Shown here: piece after piece, positions 17,272-27,961 of the stretch
Numbering within the stretch: the first letter of the stretch is position 1
How the letters are laid out: each line of letters begins with the position of its first letter
NCBI GenBank assembly: GCA_937967645.1
Contig: CALBTT010000157.1
Span: 1 to 63,565, forward strand
DNA: 63,565 nt
Direction of reading: 5' to 3'
Source: an uncultured Zoogloea sp.
GTDB lineage: Bacteria; Pseudomonadota; Gammaproteobacteria; Burkholderiales; Rhodocyclaceae
The notes under the pieces: generated by a model
What the model was told of the DNA's origin: nothing
Databases searched by the model: none
What the model saw: only the letters and a program-made list of their open reading frames with translations
Made by a program: the position numbers and the translations under genes

Positions 17272-19383
17272 ATGCCTCGCCGCTTCACCCCGACCCCGCT
17301 CAGCCTTGCCCTGCTTGCCGCCCTGACGCCCCTTTCCGAAGCGGTCAAGGCCGCCGACTCCAGCATCACCCTCAACCCGGTGGTGATCACGGGCAGCCGT
17401 GCCGAAGCCGCCAGCTTCGACCTCCCGGCCGCCATCGACGTGCTGGACCGGGAGCAGATCACCGCCGGCCAGCCGCGGGTGAACGCCTCCGAGGCCCTCC
17501 TCGCCGTGCCTGGGGTGGTTGCCAACAACCGCCAGAACTACGCCCAGGACCTGCAGATCTCGACCCGTGGCTTCGGCGCCCGCTCGGCCTTCGGGGTACG
17601 TGGCGTCAAGCTGATCACCGATGGCATCCCGGCCAGCATGCCGGACGGCCAGGGCCAGGCCGCCACCTTCAACCTGGACGTGGCGGAGCGCATGGAAGTG
17701 CTGCGCGGCCCCTTCTCCGCCGTGTATGGCAACCACTCCGGCGGCGTCATCCAGCTGTTCACCCGCGAGCCGGAAGACCGCCCCAGCGTGGAAGGGGGCC
17801 TGGCCGTCGGCAGCTACGGCACCACCAAGGCCGACCTGGGCGCCCAGGGCAAGGCCGGCGGGCTGGGCTATGTATTCAGCACCTCCCACTTCGACACCGA
17901 CGGCTACCGCGATCATTCCGCCGCTACCCGGGACCAGGCCTTCCTGAAGCTCACCGGCAAGCCCGACGACGTGAGCAAGCTGAGCTTCGTGGTCAATGGC
18001 CTGTGGCAGCACAACACCCAGGATCCCCTGGGCCTGTCGTGGAGCGGCTACAAGTCCAACCCCCGTGGCGTGGACCAGGCCGCCATCGACTACAACACCC
18101 GCAAGAGCATCGACCACCTGCAGGCCGGCGTCGCCTATGAGCGCAAGTTCGGCAGCGACCTGCTCCAGCTGTCCACCTACTCGGGCCAGCGCAGCGTGAT
18201 CCAGTACCAGTCGATCCCCAAGTCGGTCCAGGCCAATGTGCGTCACTCCGGCGGGATCATCGACTTCGACCGCAGCTTCTACGGATTCGGCGCCCGCTAC
18301 ATCGCCATCCGCGAAGTGGCTGGCGGCAAGCTCACCACTACCGTCGGCGCCGACTTCGACAGCAGCACCGACCAGCGCCGCGGCTACGAGAACTTCGTCG
18401 GCAACACCCTGGGCGTCAAGGGCAAGCTGCGCCGCAAGGAGACCGACACCGTCGAGAGCCTCGACCCCTACGTGCAGAGCGAATGGGCGGCGGGCAACTG
18501 GGCCGTCACGGCCGGCCTGCGCCACAGCCAGGTCAAGTTCAAGGTGGATGACCAGTACGTCTCCGGCCTGAATGGCGATGACAGCGGCCGCCGCGACTAC
18601 AACAAGACCACCCCGGTGCTGGGCGTCGTCTACAAGCTCAACCCGGCGGTGAACCTCTACGCCAGCGCGGCGCGAGGCTTCGAGACCCCGACCCTCAACG
18701 AGATGTTCTACTCGGGCAATGGCGGCAGCTTCAACTTCGGCCTCAACCCCTCCCGCAGCAAGCACCTGGAAGTGGGTGCCAAGGCCTTCGTCGGCGACGC
18801 CAGCCGCGTGAACCTGGCGGTGTTCCAGATCACCACCGATGACGAGCTGGTGGTGGACACCGCCATCGGCGGCCGCACCAGCTACAAGAACGCCGGCAAG
18901 ACCCAGCGCCAGGGTGTCGAGCTGTCCTTCGACACCGCCTGGCGCAAGGACCTCACCAGCCGCTTCGCCGCCTCCTACCTGCGCGCCATCTACGACGAAG
19001 GTTTCCGCACCGGCAGCGCCAACACCCTGGTCGCCGCCGGCAACCTGATGCCGGGCATCCCGCGCACCACGGTGTTCGGCGACCTGGCCTGGAAGCCCAT
19101 GCCCGGCCTCACCACTGCCGTCGAAGGGGTGTACCGCAGCAAGGTCTATGTGGAGGACACCAACTCCCAGACCCCTGCGCCCTCCTACGCCATTGCCAAC
19201 GTGCGCGTCACCGCCGAGCAACGCGTCGGGCCCTGGCGCTTCACCGAGTTTGCCCGGATCGACAACCTGTTCGACCGCCAGTACGTGGGCTCCGTCGTCG
19301 TCGGCGACACCAACGGCCGCTACTACGAAGGTGCCCCCGGCCGCAACGGCATGGTCGGTGTGAACGCGCGCTACACCTGGTAA
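17272..19383 (+). CDS. TonB-dependent outer-membrane receptor
   Basis: A 703-residue outer-membrane gated porin. Signal peptide at 1-27; a TonB-box-like region followed by NPVVITGSRAE; a plug domain at ~45-165 (ASEALLAVPGV, STRGFGARSAFGVRGVKLITDGIP, VEVLRGP-like MEVLRGPFSAVYGNHSGGVI); then a beta-barrel closing with the terminal aromatic residue (YTW). ARGFETPTLNEM and FNFGLNPSRSKHLEVG are typical of siderophore/haem receptor barrels, and the layout resembles the FecA/PhuR-type group. Substrate is unknown. It is divergent from the NMT1-GGDEF sensor, which may share its signal. A rho-independent terminator follows 26 bp after the stop. Confidence 0.92.
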   Translation: MPRRFTPTPLSLALLAALTPLSEAVKAADSSITLNPVVITGSRAEAASFDLPAAIDVLDREQITAGQPRVNASEALLAVPGVVANNRQNYAQDLQISTRGFGARSAFGVRGVKLITDGIPASMPDGQGQAATFNLDVAERMEVLRGPFSAVYGNHSGGVIQLFTREPEDRPSVEGGLAVGSYGTTKADLGAQGKAGGLGYVFSTSHFDTDGYRDHSAATRDQAFLKLTGKPDDVSKLSFVVNGLWQHNTQDPLGLSWSGYKSNPRGVDQAAIDYNTRKSIDHLQAGVAYERKFGSDLLQLSTYSGQRSVIQYQSIPKSVQANVRHSGGIIDFDRSFYGFGARYIAIREVAGGKLTTTVGADFDSSTDQRRGYENFVGNTLGVKGKLRRKETDTVESLDPYVQSEWAAGNWAVTAGLRHSQVKFKVDDQYVSGLNGDDSGRRDYNKTTPVLGVVYKLNPAVNLYASAARGFETPTLNEMFYSGNGGSFNFGLNPSRSKHLEVGAKAFVGDASRVNLAVFQITTDDELVVDTAIGGRTSYKNAGKTQRQGVELSFDTAWRKDLTSRFAASYLRAIYDEGFRTGSANTLVAAGNLMPGIPRTTVFGDLAWKPMPGLTTAVEGVYRSKVYVEDTNSQTPAPSYAIANVRVTAEQRVGPWRFTEFARIDNLFDRQYVGSVVVGDTNGRYYEGAPGRNGMVGVNARYTW

Positions 19384-19408
19384 GCCCTGGCGCGCCCTGC
19401 GCACCACG

Positions 19409-19442
19409 CCGCCCCGAGCCTGGATCAGGCCGGGGCGGTTTT
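19409..19442 (+). terminator. Rho-independent terminator after the TonB-receptor gene
   Basis: CCGCCCCG(A)GCCTG - GAT - CAGGCCGGGGCGG stem of 13 bp with one bulged A, followed by TTTTC. Confidence 0.9.
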
Positions 19443-19631
19443 CATTTGGACGGCCGCATTCCACAGAGGCCCGACACAGCCCTCCCGGGCAGTGAATTGT
19501 TGCTAATACAGCAACACTGGTTTGCCGATTAGCCCCTATTTCGCATCATCCCCCAGGGCTAAAGTTCGCACATGGGCACTGCGGACAACTCGCTGCAAGG
19601 CCTTCACCCAAACAGGAAAGGACCCATCGCC

Positions 19632-20351
19632 ATGCTGGAACTGAGACCCGCCGCCGCACGAGGTACCGCGAACTTCGGCTGGCTGCAATCGCGGCACAGC
19701 TTCTCCTTCGGCCACTACTACGACCCGGATCAGGTCGGGTTCTCCGACCTGCTGGTGATCAACGACGACCGCGTGAGCCCGGGCAAGGGCTTCGGCACCC
19801 ACCCCCACCGCGACATGGAGATCTTCTCCTACGTGCTCGACGGGGCGCTCGAACACAAGGACTCGATGGGCACCGGCTCGGTGATCCGCCCTGGCGACGT
19901 GCAGATGATGAGCGCCGGCACGGGCATCCTGCACAGCGAGTACAACGGCTCCCGGGAAGCCCCGGTGCACTTCCTGCAGATCTGGATCGTGCCCAACCAG
20001 GTCGGCGTGGCGCCGCGCTACCAGCAACAGCACTTCAGCGAGGCCGACAAGCGCGGCCGCCTGCGCCTGATCATCTCGCCGGACGGCGCAGAAGGCTCGC
20101 TGTCGGTGTATCAGGATGCCCGCGTCCATGCCGGGCTGTTCGATGGCGACGAAGAGGCGCGCATCAGCCTCCCCGCCGGACGCCATGCCTACGTGCATGT
20201 CGCCCGCGGCGCCCTCACGGTGAATGGGCAGCGCATGAGTGCCGGTGACGGGGCACGGCTGCGGAACGTCCAGCAGATCGACTTCTCCGGCGGCCAGGAC
20301 GCCGAGGTGCTGCTGTTCGACCTGAGGCCTGTGGAACTACCCGGCGACTGA
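19632..20351 (+). CDS. Pirin family protein (bicupin)
   Basis: A 239-residue bicupin of the pirin/YhhW type; relatives have quercetin dioxygenase activity or act as redox-sensitive cofactors. The N-terminal cupin holds the metal ligands in GTHPHRDMEIFSYVL and the later GILHSEYN. The second cupin starts near YVHVARGALTVNG. Start chosen at 19632, preceded by AGGAAAGG. It stands alone between two terminating units. The AT-richer stretch 19500-19560 is its probable promoter region. Confidence 0.92.
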   Translation: MLELRPAAARGTANFGWLQSRHSFSFGHYYDPDQVGFSDLLVINDDRVSPGKGFGTHPHRDMEIFSYVLDGALEHKDSMGTGSVIRPGDVQMMSAGTGILHSEYNGSREAPVHFLQIWIVPNQVGVAPRYQQQHFSEADKRGRLRLIISPDGAEGSLSVYQDARVHAGLFDGDEEARISLPAGRHAYVHVARGALTVNGQRMSAGDGARLRNVQQIDFSGGQDAEVLLFDLRPVELPGD

Positions 20352-20438
20352 AGGGTGGTGGCGGTGCGTCAGGCGGACGCCGCCGCCGGGATGGTCTGAA
20401 CGGCTGGCTCTCCATCCGGAGAGCCAGCCCATGACCCA

Positions 20439-22463
<2,025 letters not shown>

Positions 22464-22615
22464 ATTGCGCTCGCTTAAGACTCCACTCAGGGTTCCAAAA
22501 ACCCTGCACGGAGCAGGCCTTTTCAGATACGCGTAACCGTAGCCAGAAGACTGAACCAAGTCAAATAAAGTCTTTTATATCAATGCGTTGTGCAAAGCAG
22601 CATCCAACGGGCGAG

Positions 22616-22685
22616 GTGTCCGGATTCCGGACACTCCGTACTGCATGTCGGTGTTCCGGACAATCCCGCCCCCGCCACCGGACAC
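22616..22685 (+). promoter_or_regulatory. Upstream activator sites for acetone carboxylase operon
   Basis: One perfect palindrome GTGTCCGG-ATT-CCGGACAC (22616-22634), a second degenerate copy at 22645-22663 sharing the right arm CCGGACA, and a third right half-site CCGGACAC at 22678-22685. They lie about 70-140 bp before the sigma-54 promoter, the expected place for an enhancer-binding protein such as the divergent acxR product. Confidence 0.75.
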
Positions 22686-22752
22686 CTCGCTTTATGCCCG
22701 TGCGGATTGCAAGCCGCTGATTTGTCAAAAGAACAGAGGGATTTCCGGGATC

Positions 22753-22768
22753 TGGCCCGGCGCTTGCC
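22753..22768 (+). promoter_or_regulatory. Sigma-54 (-24/-12) promoter of acxABC
   Basis: TGGCCCGGCGCTTGCC fits the TGGCAC-N5-TTGC consensus with one mismatch in the -24 element and exact spacing (GG at 22754-22755, GC at 22766-22767). The acxA start codon is 54 bp past the -12 element. Confidence 0.85.
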
Positions 22769-22821
22769 ATTGACCTGTCGTGGGGCTTCTCACCACACAC
22801 ACCAATGACAGGAGACACGAC

Positions 22822-24969
22822 ATGCAAGTCCAGCAGTCAAGCGTACAGGTGATGGGCATCGATGCCGGCGGCACGATGACCGACACCTTCTTCGTCCGCG
22901 CCGATGGGCGCTTCGTGGTCGGCAAGGCGCAGAGCAATCCCGGCGACGAATCCCTGGCGATCTACAACTCCTCGGTCGATGCCCTGGCGCACTGGGGCCG
23001 GGAAGTGGACGACGTCTATCCGGAACTGGTCACCTGCGTCTATTCGGGCACGGCCATGCTCAACCGCATCCTGATGCGCAAGGGTCTGGACGTCGGCCTC
23101 ATCTGCAACCGCGGCTTCGAGCAGCTCCACTCCATGGGCCGCGCCCTGCAGAGCTACCTGGGCTACGCCCTGGAAGACCGCATCCACCTCAACACCCACC
23201 GCTATGACGAGCCGCTGGTGCCGGTGTCGCGCACCCGGGGCGTCACCGAGCGCACCGACGTACAGGGCCGGATCGTCATTCCCCTGCGTGAGGACGAGGT
23301 GCGCCAGGCCACCCGCGAGCTGGTCGAGGCCGGCTCCCAGGCCATCGTCATCTGCCTGCTGCAATCCCACAAGAACGAGATCAGCGAGCAGCGCGCCCGC
23401 GACATCGTGCGGGAGGAACTGAAGCGGCTGAAGTCCGACATCCCGGTGTTCGCCTCGGTGGACTACTACCCGTCGCGCAAGGAAAGCCACCGGATGAACA
23501 CCACCATCCTCGAGGCCTACGGCGCCGAGCCCTCACGCCAGACCCTCAAGAAGGTCAGCGACCGCTTCAAGAAGCACGGCGCCAAGTTCGACCTGCGGGT
23601 CATGGCCACCCACGGCGGCACCATCAGCTGGAAGGCCAAGGAGCTGGCCCGCACCATTGTCTCCGGCCCGATCGGCGGGGTCATCGGCTCCAAGCTGCTG
23701 GGCGAATACCTGGGGGACGAGAACATCGCCTGCTCCGACATCGGCGGCACCAGCTTCGACGTGGCGCTGATCACCAAGGGCAGCTTCGCCATCAAGTCCG
23801 ACCCGGACATGGCCCGCCTGGTGCTTTCCCTGCCGCTGGTGGCGATGGACTCGGTGGGCGCCGGCGCCGGCAGCTTCGTGCGCCTCGACCCCTACAGCAA
23901 GTCGATCAAGCTCGGCCCCGACTCCGCCGGCTACCGGGTCGGCACCTGCTGGCCGGAGAGCGGGCTGGACACGGTCTCGGTATCCGACTGCCACGTGGTG
24001 CTGGGCTACCTCAACCCGGACAACTTCCTCGGCGGGGCCATCAAGCTGGACGTGCAGCGCGCCCGCGACCACATCAAGGCGCAGATCGCCGACCCGCTGG
24101 GCCTGTCGGTGGAGGATGCCGCCGCCGGCGTGATCGAGCTGCTCGACCTGACCCTCTCTGAGTACCTGCGCGCCAACATCAGCGCCAAGGGCTACAACCC
24201 CGCCGAGTTCACCTGCTTCTCCTACGGCGGGGCCGGCCCGGTGCACACCTACGGCTACACCGAAGGCGTCGGCTTCAAGGACGTGGTGGTGCCCGCCTGG
24301 GCTGCCGGCTTCTCGGCCTTCGGCTGCGCCTGCGCCGACTTCGAGTACCGCTACGACAAGTCGGTGGACCTGGGTGTCGCCCAGTTCGCCCCCGACGCCC
24401 AGAAGGCCGCCGCCTGCACCACCCTGCAGGCGGCCTGGGAGGAACTGGCGGTCAAGGTCATCGACGAGTTCGTCAATAACGGCTTCAAGCCCGAAGACGT
24501 GCTGCTCATCCCCGGCTACAAGATGCAGTACATGGGCCAGCTCAACGACCTGGAGATCGTCTCTCCAGTGAGCAGCGCCAGCACCGCCGCCGACTGGGAC
24601 CAGATCGTCGACAGCTTCGAGGCCACCTACGGCCGCGTCTATGCCAGCTCGGCCCGCTCGCCGGAGCTGGGCTTCTCGATCACCGGCGCGATCCTGCGCG
24701 GCATGGTCGTCACCCAGAAGCCGGTGTTGCCCGAGGACCCGGACGCCGGCCCGACGCCACCGCAAGAAGCCTTCCTCGGCACCCGCCCCTTCTACCGCCA
24801 CAAGAAGTGGGTCGAGGCCGCCCTGTGGAAGATGGAAGCGCTGAAGGCCGGCAACCACATCACCGGCCCCGCCATCATCGAATCCGATGCCACCACCTTC
24901 GTCGTGCCCGATGGCTTTGAAACCACCATCGACAAGCACCGCCTGTTCCATCTCAAAGAAGTGAAGTGA
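22822..24969 (+). CDS. acxA: Acetone carboxylase beta subunit (hydantoinase A family)
   Basis: A 715-residue subunit of the ATP-dependent acetone carboxylase, which converts acetone, bicarbonate and ATP to acetoacetate, AMP and phosphate. It belongs to the HyuA/oxoprolinase A family: GIDAGGTMTDTFFV near the N-terminus and SDIGGTSFDVALI near residue 310 are the two phosphate-binding elements of the actin-like ATPase fold. FSYGGAGPVHTYGYTEGVG is also typical. Start at 22822 behind AGGAGA. Expressed from a sigma-54 promoter, with acxB beginning 11 bp after its stop. Aromatic-ketone carboxylases are related, but the three-gene A-B-C order and the gamma subunit point to acetone. Confidence 0.95.
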   Translation: MQVQQSSVQVMGIDAGGTMTDTFFVRADGRFVVGKAQSNPGDESLAIYNSSVDALAHWGREVDDVYPELVTCVYSGTAMLNRILMRKGLDVGLICNRGFEQLHSMGRALQSYLGYALEDRIHLNTHRYDEPLVPVSRTRGVTERTDVQGRIVIPLREDEVRQATRELVEAGSQAIVICLLQSHKNEISEQRARDIVREELKRLKSDIPVFASVDYYPSRKESHRMNTTILEAYGAEPSRQTLKKVSDRFKKHGAKFDLRVMATHGGTISWKAKELARTIVSGPIGGVIGSKLLGEYLGDENIACSDIGGTSFDVALITKGSFAIKSDPDMARLVLSLPLVAMDSVGAGAGSFVRLDPYSKSIKLGPDSAGYRVGTCWPESGLDTVSVSDCHVVLGYLNPDNFLGGAIKLDVQRARDHIKAQIADPLGLSVEDAAAGVIELLDLTLSEYLRANISAKGYNPAEFTCFSYGGAGPVHTYGYTEGVGFKDVVVPAWAAGFSAFGCACADFEYRYDKSVDLGVAQFAPDAQKAAACTTLQAAWEELAVKVIDEFVNNGFKPEDVLLIPGYKMQYMGQLNDLEIVSPVSSASTAADWDQIVDSFEATYGRVYASSARSPELGFSITGAILRGMVVTQKPVLPEDPDAGPTPPQEAFLGTRPFYRHKKWVEAALWKMEALKAGNHITGPAIIESDATTFVVPDGFETTIDKHRLFHLKEVK

Positions 24970-24980
24970 GGAGACCAATC

Positions 24981-27305
24981 ATGAACATGATGAGCAACAA
25001 GGAAATCGGCATCGGCAAGCTGCTGGCCAGCGGTCTGACCCTCAAGCAGCACCGCGACGCCATCATCGAGCGCACCCAGACCACCGGCTACTACAACGGC
25101 CTGGAGAAGCTGGCCCTGCGCGACAGCGACCCGATCGGCTACGAGAAGCTCTTCTCCAAGCTGCGCGGCGGCCTGGTGCATGCCCGCGAGACCGCCAAGA
25201 AGATCGCCGCCAGCCCCATCGTCGAGCAGGAAGGCGAACTCTGCTTCACCCTCTACAACGCCGCCGGCGACTGCGTCCTGACCTCCACCGGCATCATCAT
25301 CCACGTCGGCACCATGGGCGCGGCGATCAAGTACATGATCGAGAACAACTGGGAGGCCAACCCGACGATCAACCCGGGTGACATGTTCACCACCAACGAC
25401 TGCGCCATCGGCAACGTCCACCCCTGCGACATCGCCACCATCGTGCCGATCTTCTGGGAAGGCAAGCTGATCGGCTGGGTCGGCGGCGTCACCCACGTCA
25501 TCGACACCGGCTCGGTGACCCCCGGCTCCATGTCCACCGGCCAGACCCAGCGCTTCGGCGACGGCTACATGATCACCTGCCGCAAGACCGGCGTGAATGA
25601 CGAGCCCCTGCGCGACTGGCTGCACGAGTCCCAGCGCTCGGTGCGCACGCCCAAGTACTGGATCCTCGACGAGAAGACCCGCATCGCCGGCTGCCACATG
25701 ATCCGCGAGCTGGTCGAGGACGTGATCCGCGCCGACGGCCTCGACGCCTACATGAAGTTCTCCCATGAGGTCATCGAGGAAGGCCGCCGCGGCCTGATGA
25801 GCCGCATCAAGGCGATGACCCTGCCCGGCAAGTACCGCAAGGTGTCCTTCGTCGATGTGCCCTACAAGCACGAGGACGTGCAGGTCTCCAACGCCTTCGC
25901 CAAGCTCGATTCGATCATGCACTCGCCCTGCGAGATGACCATCAAGCCCGACGGCAAGTGGCGGCTCGACTTCGAGGGTGCCAGCCGCTGGGGCTGGCAC
26001 ACCTTCAATGCCCACCAGGTGGCCTTCACCTCGGGCATCTGGGTGATGATGTGCCAGACCCTGGTACCCACCCAGCGCATCAACGACGGCGCCTACTACG
26101 CCACCGAGTTCCGCCTGCCCAAGGGCACCTGGTGCAACCCGGACGACCGCCGCACCGGCCACGCCTACGCCTGGCACTTCCTGGTGTCCGGCTGGGCCGC
26201 CCTGTGGCGCGGTCTGTCCCAGTCCTACTTCAGCCGCGGCTACCTGGAGGAGGTCAACGCCGGCAACGCCAACACCTCCAACTGGCTGCAGGGCGGCGGC
26301 ATCAATCAGGACGGCGAGATCCACGCGGTGAACAGCTTCGAGGCCAGCTCCTGCGGCACCGGCGCCTGCGCCGTCAAGGACGGCCTCAACCACGCCGCCG
26401 CCATCTGGAACCCCGAAGGCGACATGGGCGACATCGAGATCTGGGAGATGGCCGAGCCGCTGCTCTACCTCGGCCGCAACGTCAAGGCCAACTCCGGCGG
26501 CTACGGCAAGTACCGGGGCGGCTGCGGCTTCGAGACCCTGCGCATGGTGTGGAACGCCCAGGACTGGACCATGTTCTTCATGGGCAACGGCTTCATGAAC
26601 AGCGACTGGGGGATGATGGGCGGCTACCCGTCGGCCACCGGCTACCGCTTCGAAGCCCACAAGACCGGCCTCAAGGAGCGCATCGCCATCGGCGACTCCC
26701 TGCCACTCGGCGGCGACCTCGACCCGTCCCGCCCGGACTACGAGCGCCATCTGGACGCCACCGCCACGGTCAAGCGCGACAAGCAGTGCATCACCACCGA
26801 AGACTGCTACGACAACCACGACCTCTACCTCAACTACCTGCGTGGCGGCCCTGGCTTCGGCGACCCCATCGACCGCGAGGTCAAGGCCATCGAGAACGAC
26901 CTCAACCAGAAGTTCCTGCTGCCGGAGTACGCCCAGAAGGTCTACGGCGCGGTGTTCTCCCAGGACGCCAAGGGCGTGTTCACGGTGGATCCGGCCCTGA
27001 CCCAGGCCCGCCGTGCAGAGATCCGCAAGGAACGCCTGGCCCGCGCCCTGCCGACCCGCGAGTGGATGAAGGAGGAGCGCGAACGCATCCTCAACAAGCA
27101 CGCCGCCGTGCAGGTGCAGCACATGTTCGCCACCAGCTTCGCCCTGTCGGAGAAGTTCACCCAGCAGTTCAAGACCTTCTGGAACCTGCCGGCCGACTGG
27201 CAGCTGCTGGAGGAGGAGCTGGGCGTGCCGACCTACGGCTCGAAGCACCGCATGGACCTCTCGCTGATGCCCGACGTCACCACCGTCGTCCAGGTCGAAG
27301 AATGA
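24981..27305 (+). CDS. acxB: Acetone carboxylase alpha subunit (hydantoinase B family)
   Basis: A 774-residue subunit of the HyuB/oxoprolinase B family. The metal-site region is visible as GDMFTTNDCAIGNVHPCDIATIVPIFW and ESCGTGACAVKDG-like SSCGTGACAVKDGLNHAAA. NSGGYGKYRGGCGFE closes the conserved core. In the characterised Xanthobacter enzyme this subunit carries the Mn-containing carboxylation site. Start at 24981 follows GAGGAG at good spacing and is the second gene of the acx operon; acxC starts 39 bp downstream. Confidence 0.95.
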   Translation: MNMMSNKEIGIGKLLASGLTLKQHRDAIIERTQTTGYYNGLEKLALRDSDPIGYEKLFSKLRGGLVHARETAKKIAASPIVEQEGELCFTLYNAAGDCVLTSTGIIIHVGTMGAAIKYMIENNWEANPTINPGDMFTTNDCAIGNVHPCDIATIVPIFWEGKLIGWVGGVTHVIDTGSVTPGSMSTGQTQRFGDGYMITCRKTGVNDEPLRDWLHESQRSVRTPKYWILDEKTRIAGCHMIRELVEDVIRADGLDAYMKFSHEVIEEGRRGLMSRIKAMTLPGKYRKVSFVDVPYKHEDVQVSNAFAKLDSIMHSPCEMTIKPDGKWRLDFEGASRWGWHTFNAHQVAFTSGIWVMMCQTLVPTQRINDGAYYATEFRLPKGTWCNPDDRRTGHAYAWHFLVSGWAALWRGLSQSYFSRGYLEEVNAGNANTSNWLQGGGINQDGEIHAVNSFEASSCGTGACAVKDGLNHAAAIWNPEGDMGDIEIWEMAEPLLYLGRNVKANSGGYGKYRGGCGFETLRMVWNAQDWTMFFMGNGFMNSDWGMMGGYPSATGYRFEAHKTGLKERIAIGDSLPLGGDLDPSRPDYERHLDATATVKRDKQCITTEDCYDNHDLYLNYLRGGPGFGDPIDREVKAIENDLNQKFLLPEYAQKVYGAVFSQDAKGVFTVDPALTQARRAEIRKERLARALPTREWMKEERERILNKHAAVQVQHMFATSFALSEKFTQQFKTFWNLPADWQLLEEELGVPTYGSKHRMDLSLMPDVTTVVQVEE

Positions 27306-27344
27306 CCGCCCGCCGCACCGACACCCCGAATCAAGGAGCACGCA

Positions 27345-27848
27345 ATGTCATACACGAATGAACAGGTCAGCCATCTGGTCGAGGGCACGCTGGACTGGGA
27401 AACCACCTTCCGCATGCTGTCCATGCCCAAGGACAACAGCCGCTTCGAGCAATACGTCGCCGCCCTGCAGGCCAAGGTCGGCTTCAAGGACCGCATCGTC
27501 CTGCCCCTCGCCCCGCACATGTACATCGTGCAGTCGGCCGCCACCAAGCAGTGGATCATCAAGTGCGACTGCGGCCACGAGTTCTGCGACTACAGGGAGA
27601 ACTGGAAGCTGCATGCCTCCATCTATGTGCGCGACACCGAGGAGGCGATGACCGAGGTCTATCCCAAGCTGATGGCCCCGGACACCCAGTGGCAGGTCTA
27701 CCGGGAGTACTACTGCCCGACCTGCGGCACCCTGCATGACGTAGAGGCACCGACCCCGTGGTACCCGGTGATCCACGACTTCGAGCCGGACATCGAGGCC
27801 TTCTACAAGGAATGGGTGCATCTGCCGGTACCCGAGCGCGCTGACTGA
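27345..27848 (+). CDS. acxC: Acetone carboxylase gamma subunit
   Basis: The small 167-residue subunit of acetone carboxylase. It has two cysteine/histidine clusters, CDCGHEFCDYREN (~64-78) and YYCPTCGTLHDVEAP (~124-138), consistent with a structural metal site as in characterised gamma subunits. AAGGAG precedes the ATG at 27345. It completes the acxABC set, so a full alpha2-beta2-gamma2 enzyme can be made from this locus. A long hairpin follows before the CoA-transferase gene. Confidence 0.95.
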   Translation: MSYTNEQVSHLVEGTLDWETTFRMLSMPKDNSRFEQYVAALQAKVGFKDRIVLPLAPHMYIVQSAATKQWIIKCDCGHEFCDYRENWKLHASIYVRDTEEAMTEVYPKLMAPDTQWQVYREYYCPTCGTLHDVEAPTPWYPVIHDFEPDIEAFYKEWVHLPVPERAD

Positions 27849-27887
27849 GGCCTCATCAGCCCCTCCAGGCCCCTCAGGGCCCGGACC

Positions 27888-27920
27888 GGGGCGGCGGCCG
27901 GATCTCCCGGCTGCCGCCCC
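27888..27920 (+). promoter_or_regulatory. Intercistronic hairpin between acxC and the CoA-transferase gene
   Basis: GGGGCGGC-G-GCCGG, loop ATCTC, then CCGGC-T-GCCGCCCC: a 14-bp stem with one G-T pair and no T-run after it. It is more likely an mRNA processing or stability element than a terminator, which would lower expression of the CoA-transferase relative to acxABC. Confidence 0.5.
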
Positions 27921-27961
27921 GCAGCGCAACACTGACAACAGCACATCGGGGACTGCACCCA

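Noticed and set aside
17185..19464. 759-codon open frame opposite the TonB-receptor gene
   Set aside because: Composition (Gly/Ala/Val/His repeats) is typical of a reverse-frame shadow; the forward receptor has plug and barrel motifs.
24792..27341. 849-codon open frame opposite acxB
   Set aside because: Antisense shadow of a strongly codon-biased gene; no start signal and no recognisable motif.
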